Source: Linnemannia elongata (taxonomy: Eukaryota > Mortierellomycota > Mortierellomycetes > Mortierellales > Mortierellaceae). Taken from it: a stretch of DNA of 64,000 bases. Positions 35,265-44,479 of the stretch are shown here, in pieces (the first letter of the stretch is position 1; each line of letters starts with the position of its first letter). A program made the translations under genes and the position numbers. The notes under the pieces are model-generated. The model was not told where the DNA came from, ran no database searches, and saw only the letters and a program-made list of their open reading frames with translations. The stretch covers positions 2,108,001-2,172,000 of the forward strand of contig JAXBDG010000010.1 of assembly GCA_036320915.1 (NCBI GenBank). The letters run 5' to 3'.

Positions 35265-35665
35265 TTAGCTCCTCTGTTTTTTGGAGTCCTCATCGTTGCT
35301 GTCATCGTCGTCAGCAGAGCGCTTTCGAGCATTCTTGAGTCGATCAATAAACTCCACAAGTTCCCGGGGGAAAATGTCGCCAAAATTGTTATCGCTGACG
35401 TTGATCACGACCTGCTGAACACCACTGGGGTCCTTTGGGAGTTCAGAGGGTGATGGCAGCTTGTCAGTCCATTTGGTAGGGTATGCAACGATCATGCTGA
35501 TGTAGACGTTGTCGGGGCAGTACTTGCGAAAAGTCTTTACGTGGCCCTCAATTTTGGGTGCCGAGACTGTACTGAGTGCGTCATTCCAATCCCTCTCCGA
35601 GAAGTTAGACGATCCTTGATGCAGCTTCATTATCTGGACAGGTGATGGTTCTTTCTTTGGAATGC
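35265..35665 (-). pseudogene. Crinkler-like C-terminal exon, orphan
   Basis: An exon-like open frame of about 133 codons preceded by a CACAG acceptor at 35,666. It encodes VQIMKLHQGSSNFSERDWNDALSTVS, VYISMIVAYPTKWTDKLPSP, VVINVSDNNFGDIFPREL and a Lys/Arg/Asp-rich tail (KKQRS, possible nuclear signal). I recognise this as the C-terminal end of Crinkler (CRN)-like proteins of Mortierella-type fungi, from memory and not checked. No matching upstream exon is adjacent; the nearest upstream part of the family is 3.5 kb away at 39.2-39.7 kb, with a zinc-finger gene between. It is best treated as a partial gene. Confidence 0.55.
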
Positions 35666-36004
35666 CTGTGTAAGAGCGTATTAACAAAGGTTTGTTAGAA
35701 AGATACACACCACACACACTTAGATATCAGAGCTAAAGATTTGAGCCAGCTGTCAACACTCAGATAATAGGAAGTGATAATTTCACTTTCTTAAGAACTA
35801 GTGATTCCACTTTATTGCCCTTCTCCAGTCTTTCATTATCCAGATTCTGTCGTGGCTGGTTTGAGGTAGTGATGTCAAACGCATGTTCCTATCTCCCTCT
35901 TGGAATATTTCCACATGGCGGTCTGTAGAGCAATTTATTCGGCTACGTAATGTACAAATGGGGTAGGTTGGTGTTGTGTGGCGTTGAACAGAGGACACAG
36001 TCAT
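35666..36004. other. Intergenic, no gene recognised
   Basis: Lies between the two Crinkler-like C-terminal pieces. Possible intron or degenerate exon sequence; nothing identifiable. Confidence 0.4.
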
Positions 36005-36340
36005 GTCCTCTTATGGCTATCTGCTTCCTGCATGTCCTCAGGCTTTCGCTTCACGAGAACTTGGTGCCGTCGAGGACGTCAGTGTGACTCTCCGGTTAAT
36101 GTCGCGAATGTTGCTCTTGGTCCTGGAGTATTTGACCTTTGTCAGATGTTGGTATTTTATTTCAGGTTGAGCTCGCAACTTGGTAGCCACGGCGGGGTAT
36201 GCGATTGCTATGATAATGTATGTGTTGTTATGGGGAGAGAAACGGTCAGTTTCATTACAGGGACAGACACAGCTCCGAGGGCGTCGCAAGCCTTTTGTGT
36301 CGATAACGTCTGGCGCGGCTTCATATGCAACCGATGATTC
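36005..36340 (-). pseudogene. Second Crinkler-like C-terminal fragment, decayed
   Basis: Minus-strand frame with NNTYIIIAIAYPA, which parallels NVYISMIVAYPTK of the fragment at 35,265-35,665, followed by frame-shifted remains of the DNNFGDIFPRELVEFIDRL region. It has frameshifts and no intact start. It lies just downstream of the zinc-finger gene on the same strand. Confidence 0.45.
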
Positions 36341-36715
36341 TATTACCACTCAGAGATCTGATCTTGGCATTTAAATTTTGCAAAGCAAGGCGGTTATGAC
36401 GGCAGTGGTTTTCGAATCCATGGCTTGGGACTAGCACGCCGCCAACGGATGATGTTAAAAGATACAGACGAGACCTTCGGAAGGAATTACTTCAAGGCAT
36501 TAGGTGAAATGAAACCGAATTTGAGATAGATAACAGCCTATTTTTCTAGTTCATCAAGTTTACCTTGCTGTGTCAGCAGGGTCCGGTCGGAATGGCCGCC
36601 TTCCAAGGATACTTGAGTGTCTTCATTGTCTCTACACGGCTCGGCCAACTAAATTGAATATAATGTAAGGTGGTTTTCTTTACGGATCCTTGGCACGAAG
36701 AAATATCACCATTTC

Positions 36716-38751
36716 TTACCTATAACGATGTGGCCTGCTGTCCTCAAGCAGCTCTCTGACAGCATTGCGCAAAATCAGAACTCCATACTGGAGTTTACAC
36801 TGCTCAGCGAAACCGCTGGAGGTCTGGAACTCTAGCATGTCGCGCTTTGCAAAGTTGAGCCCTTGCTCCATCATGAGACAGTTCTTGACTCCATAGTCAT
36901 CGGAGTTGAAAACCCTGTCGATATGACAAGCTTTTCCCTCAAGAACTTGCCCAGTCACTAACGAGCGTCCTTGGCACCTCTTGACGAAGTAGCGCCATTC
37001 GTGCTTGGTCCATAATACGCGCTCCCTGTGGCCTTTGAAATCCTTGTTTTTAACAAAGACTTTCCAGCGATGTTCCCAATGGTTCGTCCAAGCTTCGTCC
37101 TCCTCGCTCTGGGAGTCAAATCCGCCCTGAAGCTCCTGAATGACTCCATCTGCCCATTTGACGCCTTCTTCCCATTCTTCTTCAATCTTCTTCAGGTATT
37201 GGATCCTCTGAACGATTGTCCGGTCCATGAAAAAGCTATTGTGATTTATCAACCAAGGGCAACGCTGACGTTATTTTCATGAACTTAATAAATCGCGGAA
37301 GACCAAGCTCATTTGTTCTGCACTTACTAATTGGCAAACTCCGAACTGGCCACTAGGAACTGCTCCTTTGCTCCATACGGCAACGCGCATCCCTCATGAA
37401 ACACGATGCGGTCAGCTGTAAACTTTTTTGTAGGACAACCGACACCGCTGGCTGCGACTGTGAGCTGGAGTCCTGACCAGAAGCATTTTGGTGAGACTTC
37501 CTTAGCCATGGTACAGAGATACAGCACTTCCTTGGAGTTATATATTGCAGGTCCAAAGCAGAAACCTTGTACGGCCACTGTCATTATCGTGTCCAAAGCT
37601 AGGTTTGGAGATTCAAACTCTCCCAGTCGGCTCCCGATCCATCTCTTGAACTTGCCCATAGGTTCCTGTCGTCGCTTGGCTTGCTGTACTCTGTCACAGC
37701 GTTTGCAATAGCTGAAGAACCGCAGTGGAGTGTTGATCGACTTGCCCAGAATGAGGCGCGAGTTCTCTCGATCCTGCCTGCACGAGCAGATTGCACAGAA
37801 GGTGTTTTCCAAAGCTTCAGGCACCTGGTTGTTTGGAGCGATTAGTTGCACGAAGGTCGGCAACATATCTCCTTCAGAGTCATACTCTTCCTTGAACTTT
37901 TCAGAGTAATAGTACATTTAGCACAACATGCTCATAGCATAAAACGGCATGCTCACAGCGTGTGGTCAAGCAGAATATTTACCTTGAGTGCCCTGTTGCG
38001 TGTAGTGCATCTGCTGCAAAGTTTCTTGCTTTGAAAATATCTGGCATTCTTTCCTGCACCAAGTGAAACATTTCGCCAGGTTATTGGCGCTGTGCATTCA
38101 TCCCCGTTGCACACTCTGCCTGCGTCGAGAGCTGTGCCGATTTGATATTTGAGCTCCAGAAGGTTGAAATAGTTGTTTTTTTGCTGTGCACTCAGAGGAG
38201 TAAAAGTTGTCAAGCCACGCGAGGGGAGAAGCTGGTTTCCCCGCAATCTATGGAATTTCATGGCTCGCAAGTTAGTTTCCAAATTCTACCAGTAAACCAT
38301 CAGAGTATCCTTTTCATGTATAAGCTCGTACATACTTGTACAACACCGTCGACCACAAACGCTCCCCGAGGAAATACGATGTTTTCCGTATGTAGCTGAA
38401 TTAGTGTATCGTGGCCTCGAGACGGGGCATGAACGACAGTAATTTCGAATGCTATTCGATGATAGGTTGGTTACCTTTCACTTAGAATACAGCTTCCCAA
38501 CGAAAACAATAGCATATACTATAAATCAAGGCTTACTTACCATCAGGAGAGCTTGGAATAGGCTTTGGTGGCGGAGCGCGGACACAGGGGGTTTCGGTTT
38601 CATCGTCACCAGAAGTACGGCTGTGATGCTTAAGCTTGGTATGCCGGTGGAGAGCATCTTTGGTGGTGTGAACGCGGTTGACATGGCGAGCTAAAGAGCT
38701 CTTTTGGGCGAACGACTTCTCGCAAGCGGGCACGGTGCAGTCGTATTTCAT
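36716..38751 (-). CDS. C2H2 zinc-finger protein with Cys-rich body
   Basis: Five exons on the minus strand: 38751-38541, 38451-38336, 38285-37983, 37896-37328 and 37235-36716; phases agree, about 572 residues. Residues 4-28 form a C2H2 finger (C-x4-C-x12-H-x4-H: YDCTVPACEKSFAQKSSLARH). It is followed directly by only the second half of another finger (TTKDALHRHTKLKHH) lacking its cysteines. The body has further Cys pairs (CNGDEC...KLCSRC, and CAICSC...YCKRC) that could bind zinc, and a C-terminal helical part. Likely a nuclear, DNA-binding protein; the targets are unknown. The end is uncertain: the stop at 36,716-36,718 overlaps a good GTAAGA donor (TATAG/GTAAGA), and splicing to an acceptor near 36,652 would add about 25 residues. 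Confidence 0.75.
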
Positions 38752-39169
38752 GGATGTTACAAGAGATTGTTGACTCGGTAATGGCGACCGGTTTGGCGTG
38801 ATGGTGCACTATCTGGCTCAGAAGAGGCGTAGCAGTAGATAGCAGATGATGAATGAAAAGGGGAGGAGTAGACAGAAGATGAGCGGGCGGGGTGGTCGGT
38901 CTTGATGACAATTGTAAGGGTGTGAAAGAAGAAAAGATGGAGCCATTCATTTGTAGACCCAGAATTATGTAGACCCAGAATTGGTGGCAAATCTCATGTA
39001 CGTGTCTCAGTGTATGTACGTGTCTCCAGTGTTTGTCTGGTTTCCTGCTCATAACTAAAGATGCAACTGGCAACTACCTATGGATTAGGAGAGCCGCTCG
39101 AAAGCATGGAAGTATACCCTTGTTCTATTGCTATCCCCTCTCTTATTTTGTCGTTGCACTCTTCGGGAC
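38752..39169. other. Intergenic
   Basis: Upstream region of the zinc-finger gene. Contains a short direct repeat TTTGTAGACCCAGAATTATGTAGACCCAGAATT near 38,950. No gene. Confidence 0.45.
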
Positions 39170-39712
39170 CTATTGTGTATTCGTACCTCTGAATTTTGTG
39201 TTTGCATCCACTTTATTGTCTTTGTCACAGTCTGCCTTCTCACTACTACCCTCTTTGCCAATCTGAACGAAGACAGGGACCAACCGAGCACCGTCGATCC
39301 GAATGAAGAAAACCAAGTCTGGTCCCGACGGCTTGGATTTGGGGAAGAAAAATGGCGCGACAGGCATGTTGTTGCGGGTTGACCCATGGTTGACGTGAGC
39401 ATCCATGAACTCTTCCATCGACATCATCGCGTGAGTCGTGCCTTGCTCGAGTCCGGGTTCCTTCCAGCCAACAATTTTCACCTTGCCGACGAGAGCTGGA
39501 CACATATCAGAGATTGGGGGCTGATGCGGCCATTCCGATAGGGGTCGTGTGTTGAACGTCTCACTGAAAACCTTCATCATGAACCGCTCAAACACACATC
39601 CCTGTTCAATAACCGTCGACTTTAGCATACGTTTTCGCACTTCCCTCGCGAAGTAAGGATCGACAGCGGCGAAATAGTTCTCGACAGCCTTGGAAACGAA
39701 GGGCTCGTCCAT
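39170..39712 (-). pseudogene. Crinkler-like fragment, truncated at both ends
   Basis: Open frame from ATG 39,712 (180 codons). MDEPFVSKAVENYFAAVDPYF, VFERFMMKVFSETFNTRPL, EQGTTHAMMSMEEFMDAHVN and PFFFPKSKPSGPDLVFFIR belong, from memory, to the same Crinkler-like family as the C-terminal exon at 35.3-35.7 kb. After LVPVFVQI the sequence leaves the family (GKEGSSEKADC...) and stops, while the other fragment begins at VQIMKLHQ: both are broken at the same codon. The N-terminal LQLFLAK-type and NTPase parts are missing; upstream is a tandem repeat instead. Probably non-functional. Confidence 0.55.
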
Positions 39713-39719
39713 GACGGTA

Positions 39720-40260
39720 TTGGGGGCGATGGAGCAGTTTTGAATTTTGAGAGCGGTGGCATAAAGTCCACACAATAGAAACGTCATTGGTTCCCCTTTA
39801 CGGACCTTAATATTCTCTCAGATTCTCATATAAAAGATATCGAAGAGATATGGCTTTCATGTGTAAATTCAATGGTGCCTGCTGGAGGCGATACAAGCTG
39901 TTTTTGAATTTTGTGAATCATGGCGGAAAGTCGATGCTTAGAAGCGCACCATTGGTTTCTGCTTGCAAACCTTAAACATTTCTCTTGGGAGCTCATAATG
40001 ACATTGCTTTCATGGTAAACTGAATGCTTAGAAGACATTGGATGGCACTGCTTTCATGGTGCTGGGTCGATGTGAACAGTTATTGAATTTTGAGAGCGAT
40101 GGCGGAAAGTCAATATTTAGAAACGCCATTGGTCCTCGCCTGCAAGCCTTAATATTCTGTCGGGGGTGCATATAAAAACATCAGATGACAAAACTGAACA
40201 ATCGCTGCTGCTGGGGGCGATGCGAACAGTTTCGAAATTTGAAGATTCGAGTCAAAAGGT
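39720..40260. repeat. Tandem repeat of about 140-177 bases, 3.5 copies
   Basis: Units start near 39,726, 39,890, 40,066 and 40,203. Each has GGGGCGATG(C/G)GAACAGTT, TTGAATTTTGAGAGCG(A/G)TGGCGGAAAGTC, AAACGCCATTGGT and CCTTAATATTCT blocks in that order. Copies are diverged. The array abuts the truncated end of the Crinkler-like fragment. Confidence 0.75.
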
Positions 40261-40957
40261 CAACACAGAAATTTTTGCTCTTTCACTCTTTTTCTCATCA
40301 CCACTGTTTCACTTTTGCTGCCTTCTCGACATCACTCATTGTTGCCTCCACTCCCACTCATATCGCTCACTGTTGCCATCACTCTTACTCCCTTCCCTTC
40401 ATCACACCTCTTCTTATCATCAGCGCCCTCCCTTTCTCCTCCTCTTTGCATCAACTTCATCTCGCTCTTTATTCACTCTTCTTCGCCTCATACTCCTGCA
40501 TTGTGTTGCCCTTCTGACAATCATCCCATCCCGTCCGTTTCACAACCGTATACCATGGTAAGCTATTGTCTTCAGAGAGTGGTAGCATTCTTCGTGACAA
40601 TTCTATTATGCTTTGGTCGAGCTCATAAACATGTGTTAGAAAACCTCGAGTCGAAAGAAAGGGGGACATCGCCGAAGATGCCAAATCGTATGAATTGCAT
40701 GAACTACTGTATGTGTCATTCTTGCACACTTGAGAGCAATTGATTCAGAAAATTAGGGTCTGTCATCCTTCACATCTTCATCCTCGTCATTGACTTACTT
40801 TACAACATCATGGTCGTCTTGCTCATCCTTTTCATTTCGTTTCTTCTTCCTTACCTCTTTCTTTCCTTATTCCTTCTTCGGTATCGCACCTGCTTGTGAC
40901 CCTATCATCACTGTCCTCGTCATCATCCCCAATATCCTTGTCACGTTCTTCATCTTG
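40261..40957 (+). other. C/T-rich leader upstream of the LRR gene
   Basis: 40,270-40,550 and 40,760-40,950 are strongly C/T-rich, as in other gene leaders here. An ATG at 40,555 is followed at once by a GTAAGC donor, so a 5' exon could lie here; no reading frame supports it. Confidence 0.4.
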
Positions 40958-42178
40958 ATGACTAAGATGTCCTGGACACATCCCCTCGATCTACATGAGA
41001 TTCGCTCAAGAATTGCCGGCAGTCTTGGTCTCAAGGAACTCGCGTCCTGTGCGCTTGTGAGTCAGGATTGGAACGACTCATTTACAGTGCCACTCTACAA
41101 CTCTGTCGTCTTGTCGAAGCATGGCCCCAGCATGGAGTCTGTTGAGAGAAACAAGCACCTTATACAGCGCCTGACGATTCAGAGCTCTGCCTTTGACAAA
41201 CCATTGTTTGCACGGGACAACGAAGGTTCTAGTATCATTGCTATCATTGCCAACTTGACTCTGACCACTTTGACCTTGCATGGCAACTCAATCGGATACA
41301 ACGGAGCTCAGGCGCTTGCAGAGGCGCTCAAGTCCAACTCGACTCTCACCACCTTGTACTTGGGGTCCAACTCGATCGGATCCAACGGAGCTCAGGCGCT
41401 TGCAGAGGCACTCAAGTCCAACTCGACTCTCACCACCTTGTACTTGGGGTCCAACTCGATCGGATCCAACGGAGCTCAGGCGCTTGCAGAGGCACTCAAG
41501 TCCAACTCGACTCTCACCACCTTGGACTTCGGAGGTAACTCGATCGGACCCAACGGAGCTCAGGCGCTTGCAGAGGCACTCAAGTCCAACTCGACTCTCA
41601 CCACCTTGTACTTGGGGTCCAACTCGATCGGATCCAACGGAGCTCAGGAGCTTGCAGAGGCACTCAAGTCCAACTCGACTCTCACCACCTTGGACTTCGG
41701 AGGTAACTCGATCGGACCCAACGGAGCTCAGGCGCTTGCAGAGGCACTCAAGTCCAACTCGACTCTCACCACCTTGGACTTGGGGTCCAACTCGACCAGC
41801 GAAAACGGTGCTCAAGCACTGGCTGAGGCACTCGAGACCAACTCAACGCTGACGACTTTGGATCTTGCAGATAATTTAATCGGAGATCATGGAGCTCAGG
41901 CACTGGCTGAGACACTGAAGGCCAACTCGGCTTTGATTAATTTGGACTTATGGAACAACTCCATCGGGCTCAATGGAGCTCGGGCGTTGGCTGAGGCTCT
42001 CAAGGCTAATTCCACTCTGACGACTCTGGACTTACAGAACAACGAGATTGTGATTGGAGATGACGGAGCTCTCGTACTATCTGAGGCGCTTAAAACCAAC
42101 TCAACTCTGACTACTTTGGACATCTCGGGAAACAGGGGACTTTTCGATGTTCCTGAAGTCATAAATCTTGTAACTTGA
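40958..42178 (+). CDS. F-box-like leucine-rich-repeat protein (NLRC3/RNase-inhibitor-type LRRs)
   Basis: Single open frame, 406 residues, start at the first in-frame ATG (40,958). Residues 7-45 (HPLDLHEIRSRIAGSLGLKEL...CALVSQDWN) resemble an F-box. After an about 50-residue linker, 11 leucine-rich repeats of 28 residues run to the end, with consensus NSTLTTLxLGSNSIGSNGAQALAEALKS, the RNase-inhibitor/NLRC3 type. Repeats 2-6 are almost identical at DNA level; later repeats diverge. An AATAAA signal follows 3 bases after the stop (42,182). Likely a protein-binding adaptor, perhaps a ubiquitin-ligase receptor; that is inference. Confidence 0.85.
   Translation: MTKMSWTHPLDLHEIRSRIAGSLGLKELASCALVSQDWNDSFTVPLYNSVVLSKHGPSMESVERNKHLIQRLTIQSSAFDKPLFARDNEGSSIIAIIANLTLTTLTLHGNSIGYNGAQALAEALKSNSTLTTLYLGSNSIGSNGAQALAEALKSNSTLTTLYLGSNSIGSNGAQALAEALKSNSTLTTLDFGGNSIGPNGAQALAEALKSNSTLTTLYLGSNSIGSNGAQELAEALKSNSTLTTLDFGGNSIGPNGAQALAEALKSNSTLTTLDLGSNSTSENGAQALAEALETNSTLTTLDLADNLIGDHGAQALAETLKANSALINLDLWNNSIGLNGARALAEALKANSTLTTLDLQNNEIVIGDDGALVLSEALKTNSTLTTLDISGNRGLFDVPEVINLVT
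41330..41790 (+). repeat. Near-identical 84-base tandem repeats
   Basis: Five to six copies of an 84-base unit coding one LRR each, differing at only a few positions (TACTTGGGGTCC versus GACTTCGGAGGT; GGATCC versus GGACCC). Two higher-order types alternate. The similarity at silent sites indicates recent expansion or gene conversion. Confidence 0.9.
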
Positions 42179-42187
42179 TGCAATAAA

Positions 42188-42695
42188 ACAGAATGTTTTT
42201 ATTTAAGCAGAAATGGATGTCCATGGCAAAGAAGGTGTGCAATTATGTCTTTCAAGGCTACAAGCGCCTGTACGCCAGTTTGGATTCAGACAATGTAAAT
42301 AGAACAACCGGCAATTCTTGGAAAGTAATCCAGACGTGCAACCGAACGACAGTGTTTGTGTCACGATCGGACAAGGCAAGAGCAAGACAGAGAATGAAAG
42401 GTGTGGTTTATTGCGAATTGTAGACTGAGGGTTAAGAGTGGTGGAGGTTCTGACTATTTACCCTTGAGCTGAGCTAGGAGTAAATACGCGATAATAATCT
42501 ACGTGTCCTGACGCGGTTTTCGGCTCGTTCCAGATAACCATTATCGCGGTCATGATCTTTAAGTCCCAGCGTGGATCTTTGGACTGGACCCTGATCTCTG
42601 CATCATGATAATGATATATGAGACGTGGCGGTTCGTGACAGTTTGGTCATTGCAAAGAAGAGGACACACTCGCCCCACAGGCACACGTTTGTTAG
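42188..42695. other. Intergenic, no gene recognised
   Basis: Mixed sequence after the LRR gene; open frames are short and not family-like. Confidence 0.4.
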
Positions 42696-42752
42696 GTTCG
42701 ACCCAGTCCTCTCTACAGAAACCTGACTGTAGAGAGCGCCGGGTTGAGCTAG
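42696..42752. other. Long hairpin with tRNA-like A/B boxes (minus strand)
   Basis: A perfect 10-base inverted repeat CTCTCTACAG / CTGTAGAGAG (42,709-42,718 and 42,727-42,736) is flanked by a longer imperfect stem (AGGTTCGACCC / GGGTTGAGCT). On the minus strand it reads TAGCTCAACCCGG (A-box-like) and GGGTCGAACC (B-box-like) at tRNA spacing. No matching acceptor stem exists, so it is not a working tRNA; it may be the head of a SINE or just a hairpin. Confidence 0.35.
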
Positions 42753-42933
42753 TCGAGCCATGATTGTTCCCACAGACGAACACCCCTTAAACAGCACCTG
42801 ATCAGAGATATTGTTACTCAGGGGAGAGGTCCTGGCCAGAGTGATAGGACCGCTGTTAAGTCCTCAATTGGTACGGGGGGGATGGAGGTGTTGTGGTAGC
42901 GTAGTAATGGTGGGATCCTAAAATAATACACGA

Positions 42934-43073
42934 CTGCAGGGCGCCAACGAGACTCTTGTCAATTCTGCTCTTGTGTAAAAGGACCTTGTATTAATAATAT
43001 TGATGGGGGAAGGGTTAAGTACCTGCAGGGCGCCAACGAGACTCTTGTCAATTCTGCTCTTGTGTAAAAGGAC
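42934..43073 (+). repeat. Perfect 51-base direct repeat
   Basis: CTGCAGGGCGCCAACGAG... to ...TGTGTAAAAGGAC occurs at 42,934-42,984 and 43,023-43,073 without a mismatch, 38 bases apart. It could be a recent tandem duplication or the ends of a small element. Confidence 0.85.
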
Positions 43074-43165
43074 AAGGAGCAGACGAAAGAGCTCGGCGCA
43101 CTACTAATACTAGTCTGCTAGGAATGACTGCTAATCTAAAGCCTCGCCGCCACTGCCTAGCCACC

Positions 43166-43715
43166 ACATCTTTTTGTAACAGTATTAAAAGAGGGATGTT
43201 CCATGTCATACAATACCCCGTTCAATTAAAGTCATCTGCAATGGATTTATCTCGTGCTATATTTGAAATTAACATTAGTGGGAACTTCACAAAGCCTTTC
43301 CGCTCTGCAAGGTAATCCCACGTTCGTATGATTCTGGACCGTGGGTCTATTCGTATTCAACTAAAAATGGCACAAAGCGGTAATCGTCGCGTTCTAGCAC
43401 GGGTTCTGACTTAGAGGCGTTCAGCCATAGCCCAACGGATGATAGCTTCGGGCCATTGCCTTCTCAGGCAGGCCCAAATACCAATTATCCGAATGAACGG
43501 CTCCTTGAGGACAAAGTTCAATTACAACTACAACAGCATTTCATCAGTAGGGTAAAACTAACCTGTCTCACGATGGTCTAAACCCCAGGTCTTGTTCCCT
43601 ATTAGTAGGTGAACAATCCAACGCTTACTGAATTCTCCTTCAGTATGATAGGAAGAGACGACATCGAAGGATCAAAAAGCAACATCGCTGTGATCGCTTG
43701 GCTGCCACAAGCCAA
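43166..43715 (-). rRNA. Partial 28S rRNA-derived copy 2, degenerate
   Basis: Minus-strand match to about the last 550 bases of 28S rRNA, from TGGCTTGTGGCAGCC to the 3' end region (GATAAATCCATTGCAGATGAC, GAACGGGGTATTGTA). The sarcin-ricin loop is mutated (about 43,494-43,511) and there are many substitutions and small gaps, so it is a pseudocopy. Its 5' rRNA boundary is the same as in the copies at 33.5 and 13.5 kb. Confidence 0.8.
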
Positions 43716-43765
43716 CTCTCTAATCCCTTGATTCTCCTCACCCCTTGATTTTCCCTTTCCTGATT

Positions 43766-44075
43766 CCCCCCCCCCCCCCCCCCCCCTCTCCATCCTTTGA
43801 CTTTTTCCAACATCACCTTGACCCAGCATCTCTTGATCTTTTCCAGTATCCCTTGATTTTTTCCGTTTCCTGTTGTCCCTTGATGTCGTTTCTTGGCGTT
43901 GTCCCTTAATTTTATGCCTTGATGTTGTCTCATGATGCTGTCTTATGCTACTGTCCCTCGATGTTGTCCCTTGATGTCGCCCTTTGGTTTTGCCCACTTT
44001 TGTTGTCCCTTCTTGTACCCTTTGGAGCTGTCCCTTGGTGTTGTCTCTTGATATTGTCCATTGATGTTGTCCACC
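43766..44075. repeat. Poly-C run and TTGTCCCTTGATG minisatellite
   Basis: A run of 21 C (43,766-43,786) is followed by a tract of degenerate CTTGATGTTGTCC / TTGTCCCTTGATG units to about 44,075. Same motif family as at 23.3-23.65 kb. Confidence 0.7.
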
Positions 44076-44242
44076 TTTTTTTTTATCTTTTTCTCTGCTA
44101 TCCCTTAATCTTTTTTAAGCATCTCTCATTTTTTATGTGTACCCTTCATGTTTTTTATTCTGCTCCCATCGAAAAGGCGCTCCTATGATTTCTTTCCACT
44201 CTCCATACCCAAATGACAACAACTCAACCACCACTTACAGAA

Positions 44243-44250
44243 TATAAATA
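44243..44250 (+). promoter_or_regulatory. TATA box candidate for the secreted peptide gene
   Basis: TATAAATA about 230 bases before the ATG at 44,480, followed by an A/C-rich presumed leader with repeated CAAGA-CGCAAGA words. Position and motif only. Confidence 0.35.
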
Positions 44251-44479
44251 AATCACACGTACTCAGCATCCTGCACCGATCTGATCACATACCTCAAGAC
44301 ACACAACAGCACTCACTACGCTCACACAACTACTGCAGACCTCAAGAGCCATCGCAAGCACCAAGAACGGTCGCAAGAGCTACCACAGACCCATCAAGAA
44401 CGCCACGAAAAGACCTGAACGATTCTGTCTACCCCTCCCCCTACCTACACACCTGTACGCTCTTGCCCAGGTTCTCCAG

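Noticed and set aside
36550..36652. Extra zinc-finger exon reading LAEPCRDNEDTQVSLEGG up to a stop near 36,549
   Set aside because: The frame looks coding, but the phase does not match the only good donor of the preceding exon, so it was not added to the model.
41288..41815. Antisense repetitive frame over the LRR gene
   Set aside because: Shadow of the 84-base tandem repeats; the plus-strand frame has the LRR consensus.
42696..42752. Functional tRNA gene
   Set aside because: A- and B-box-like words are present, but the anticodon-arm equivalent is a 10-base stem and no acceptor stem pairs; kept only as a hairpin.
43840..44080. CRISPR-like or spacer-repeat array
   Set aside because: Units are contiguous, degenerate and of uneven length, in a eukaryotic genome; a minisatellite explains them.
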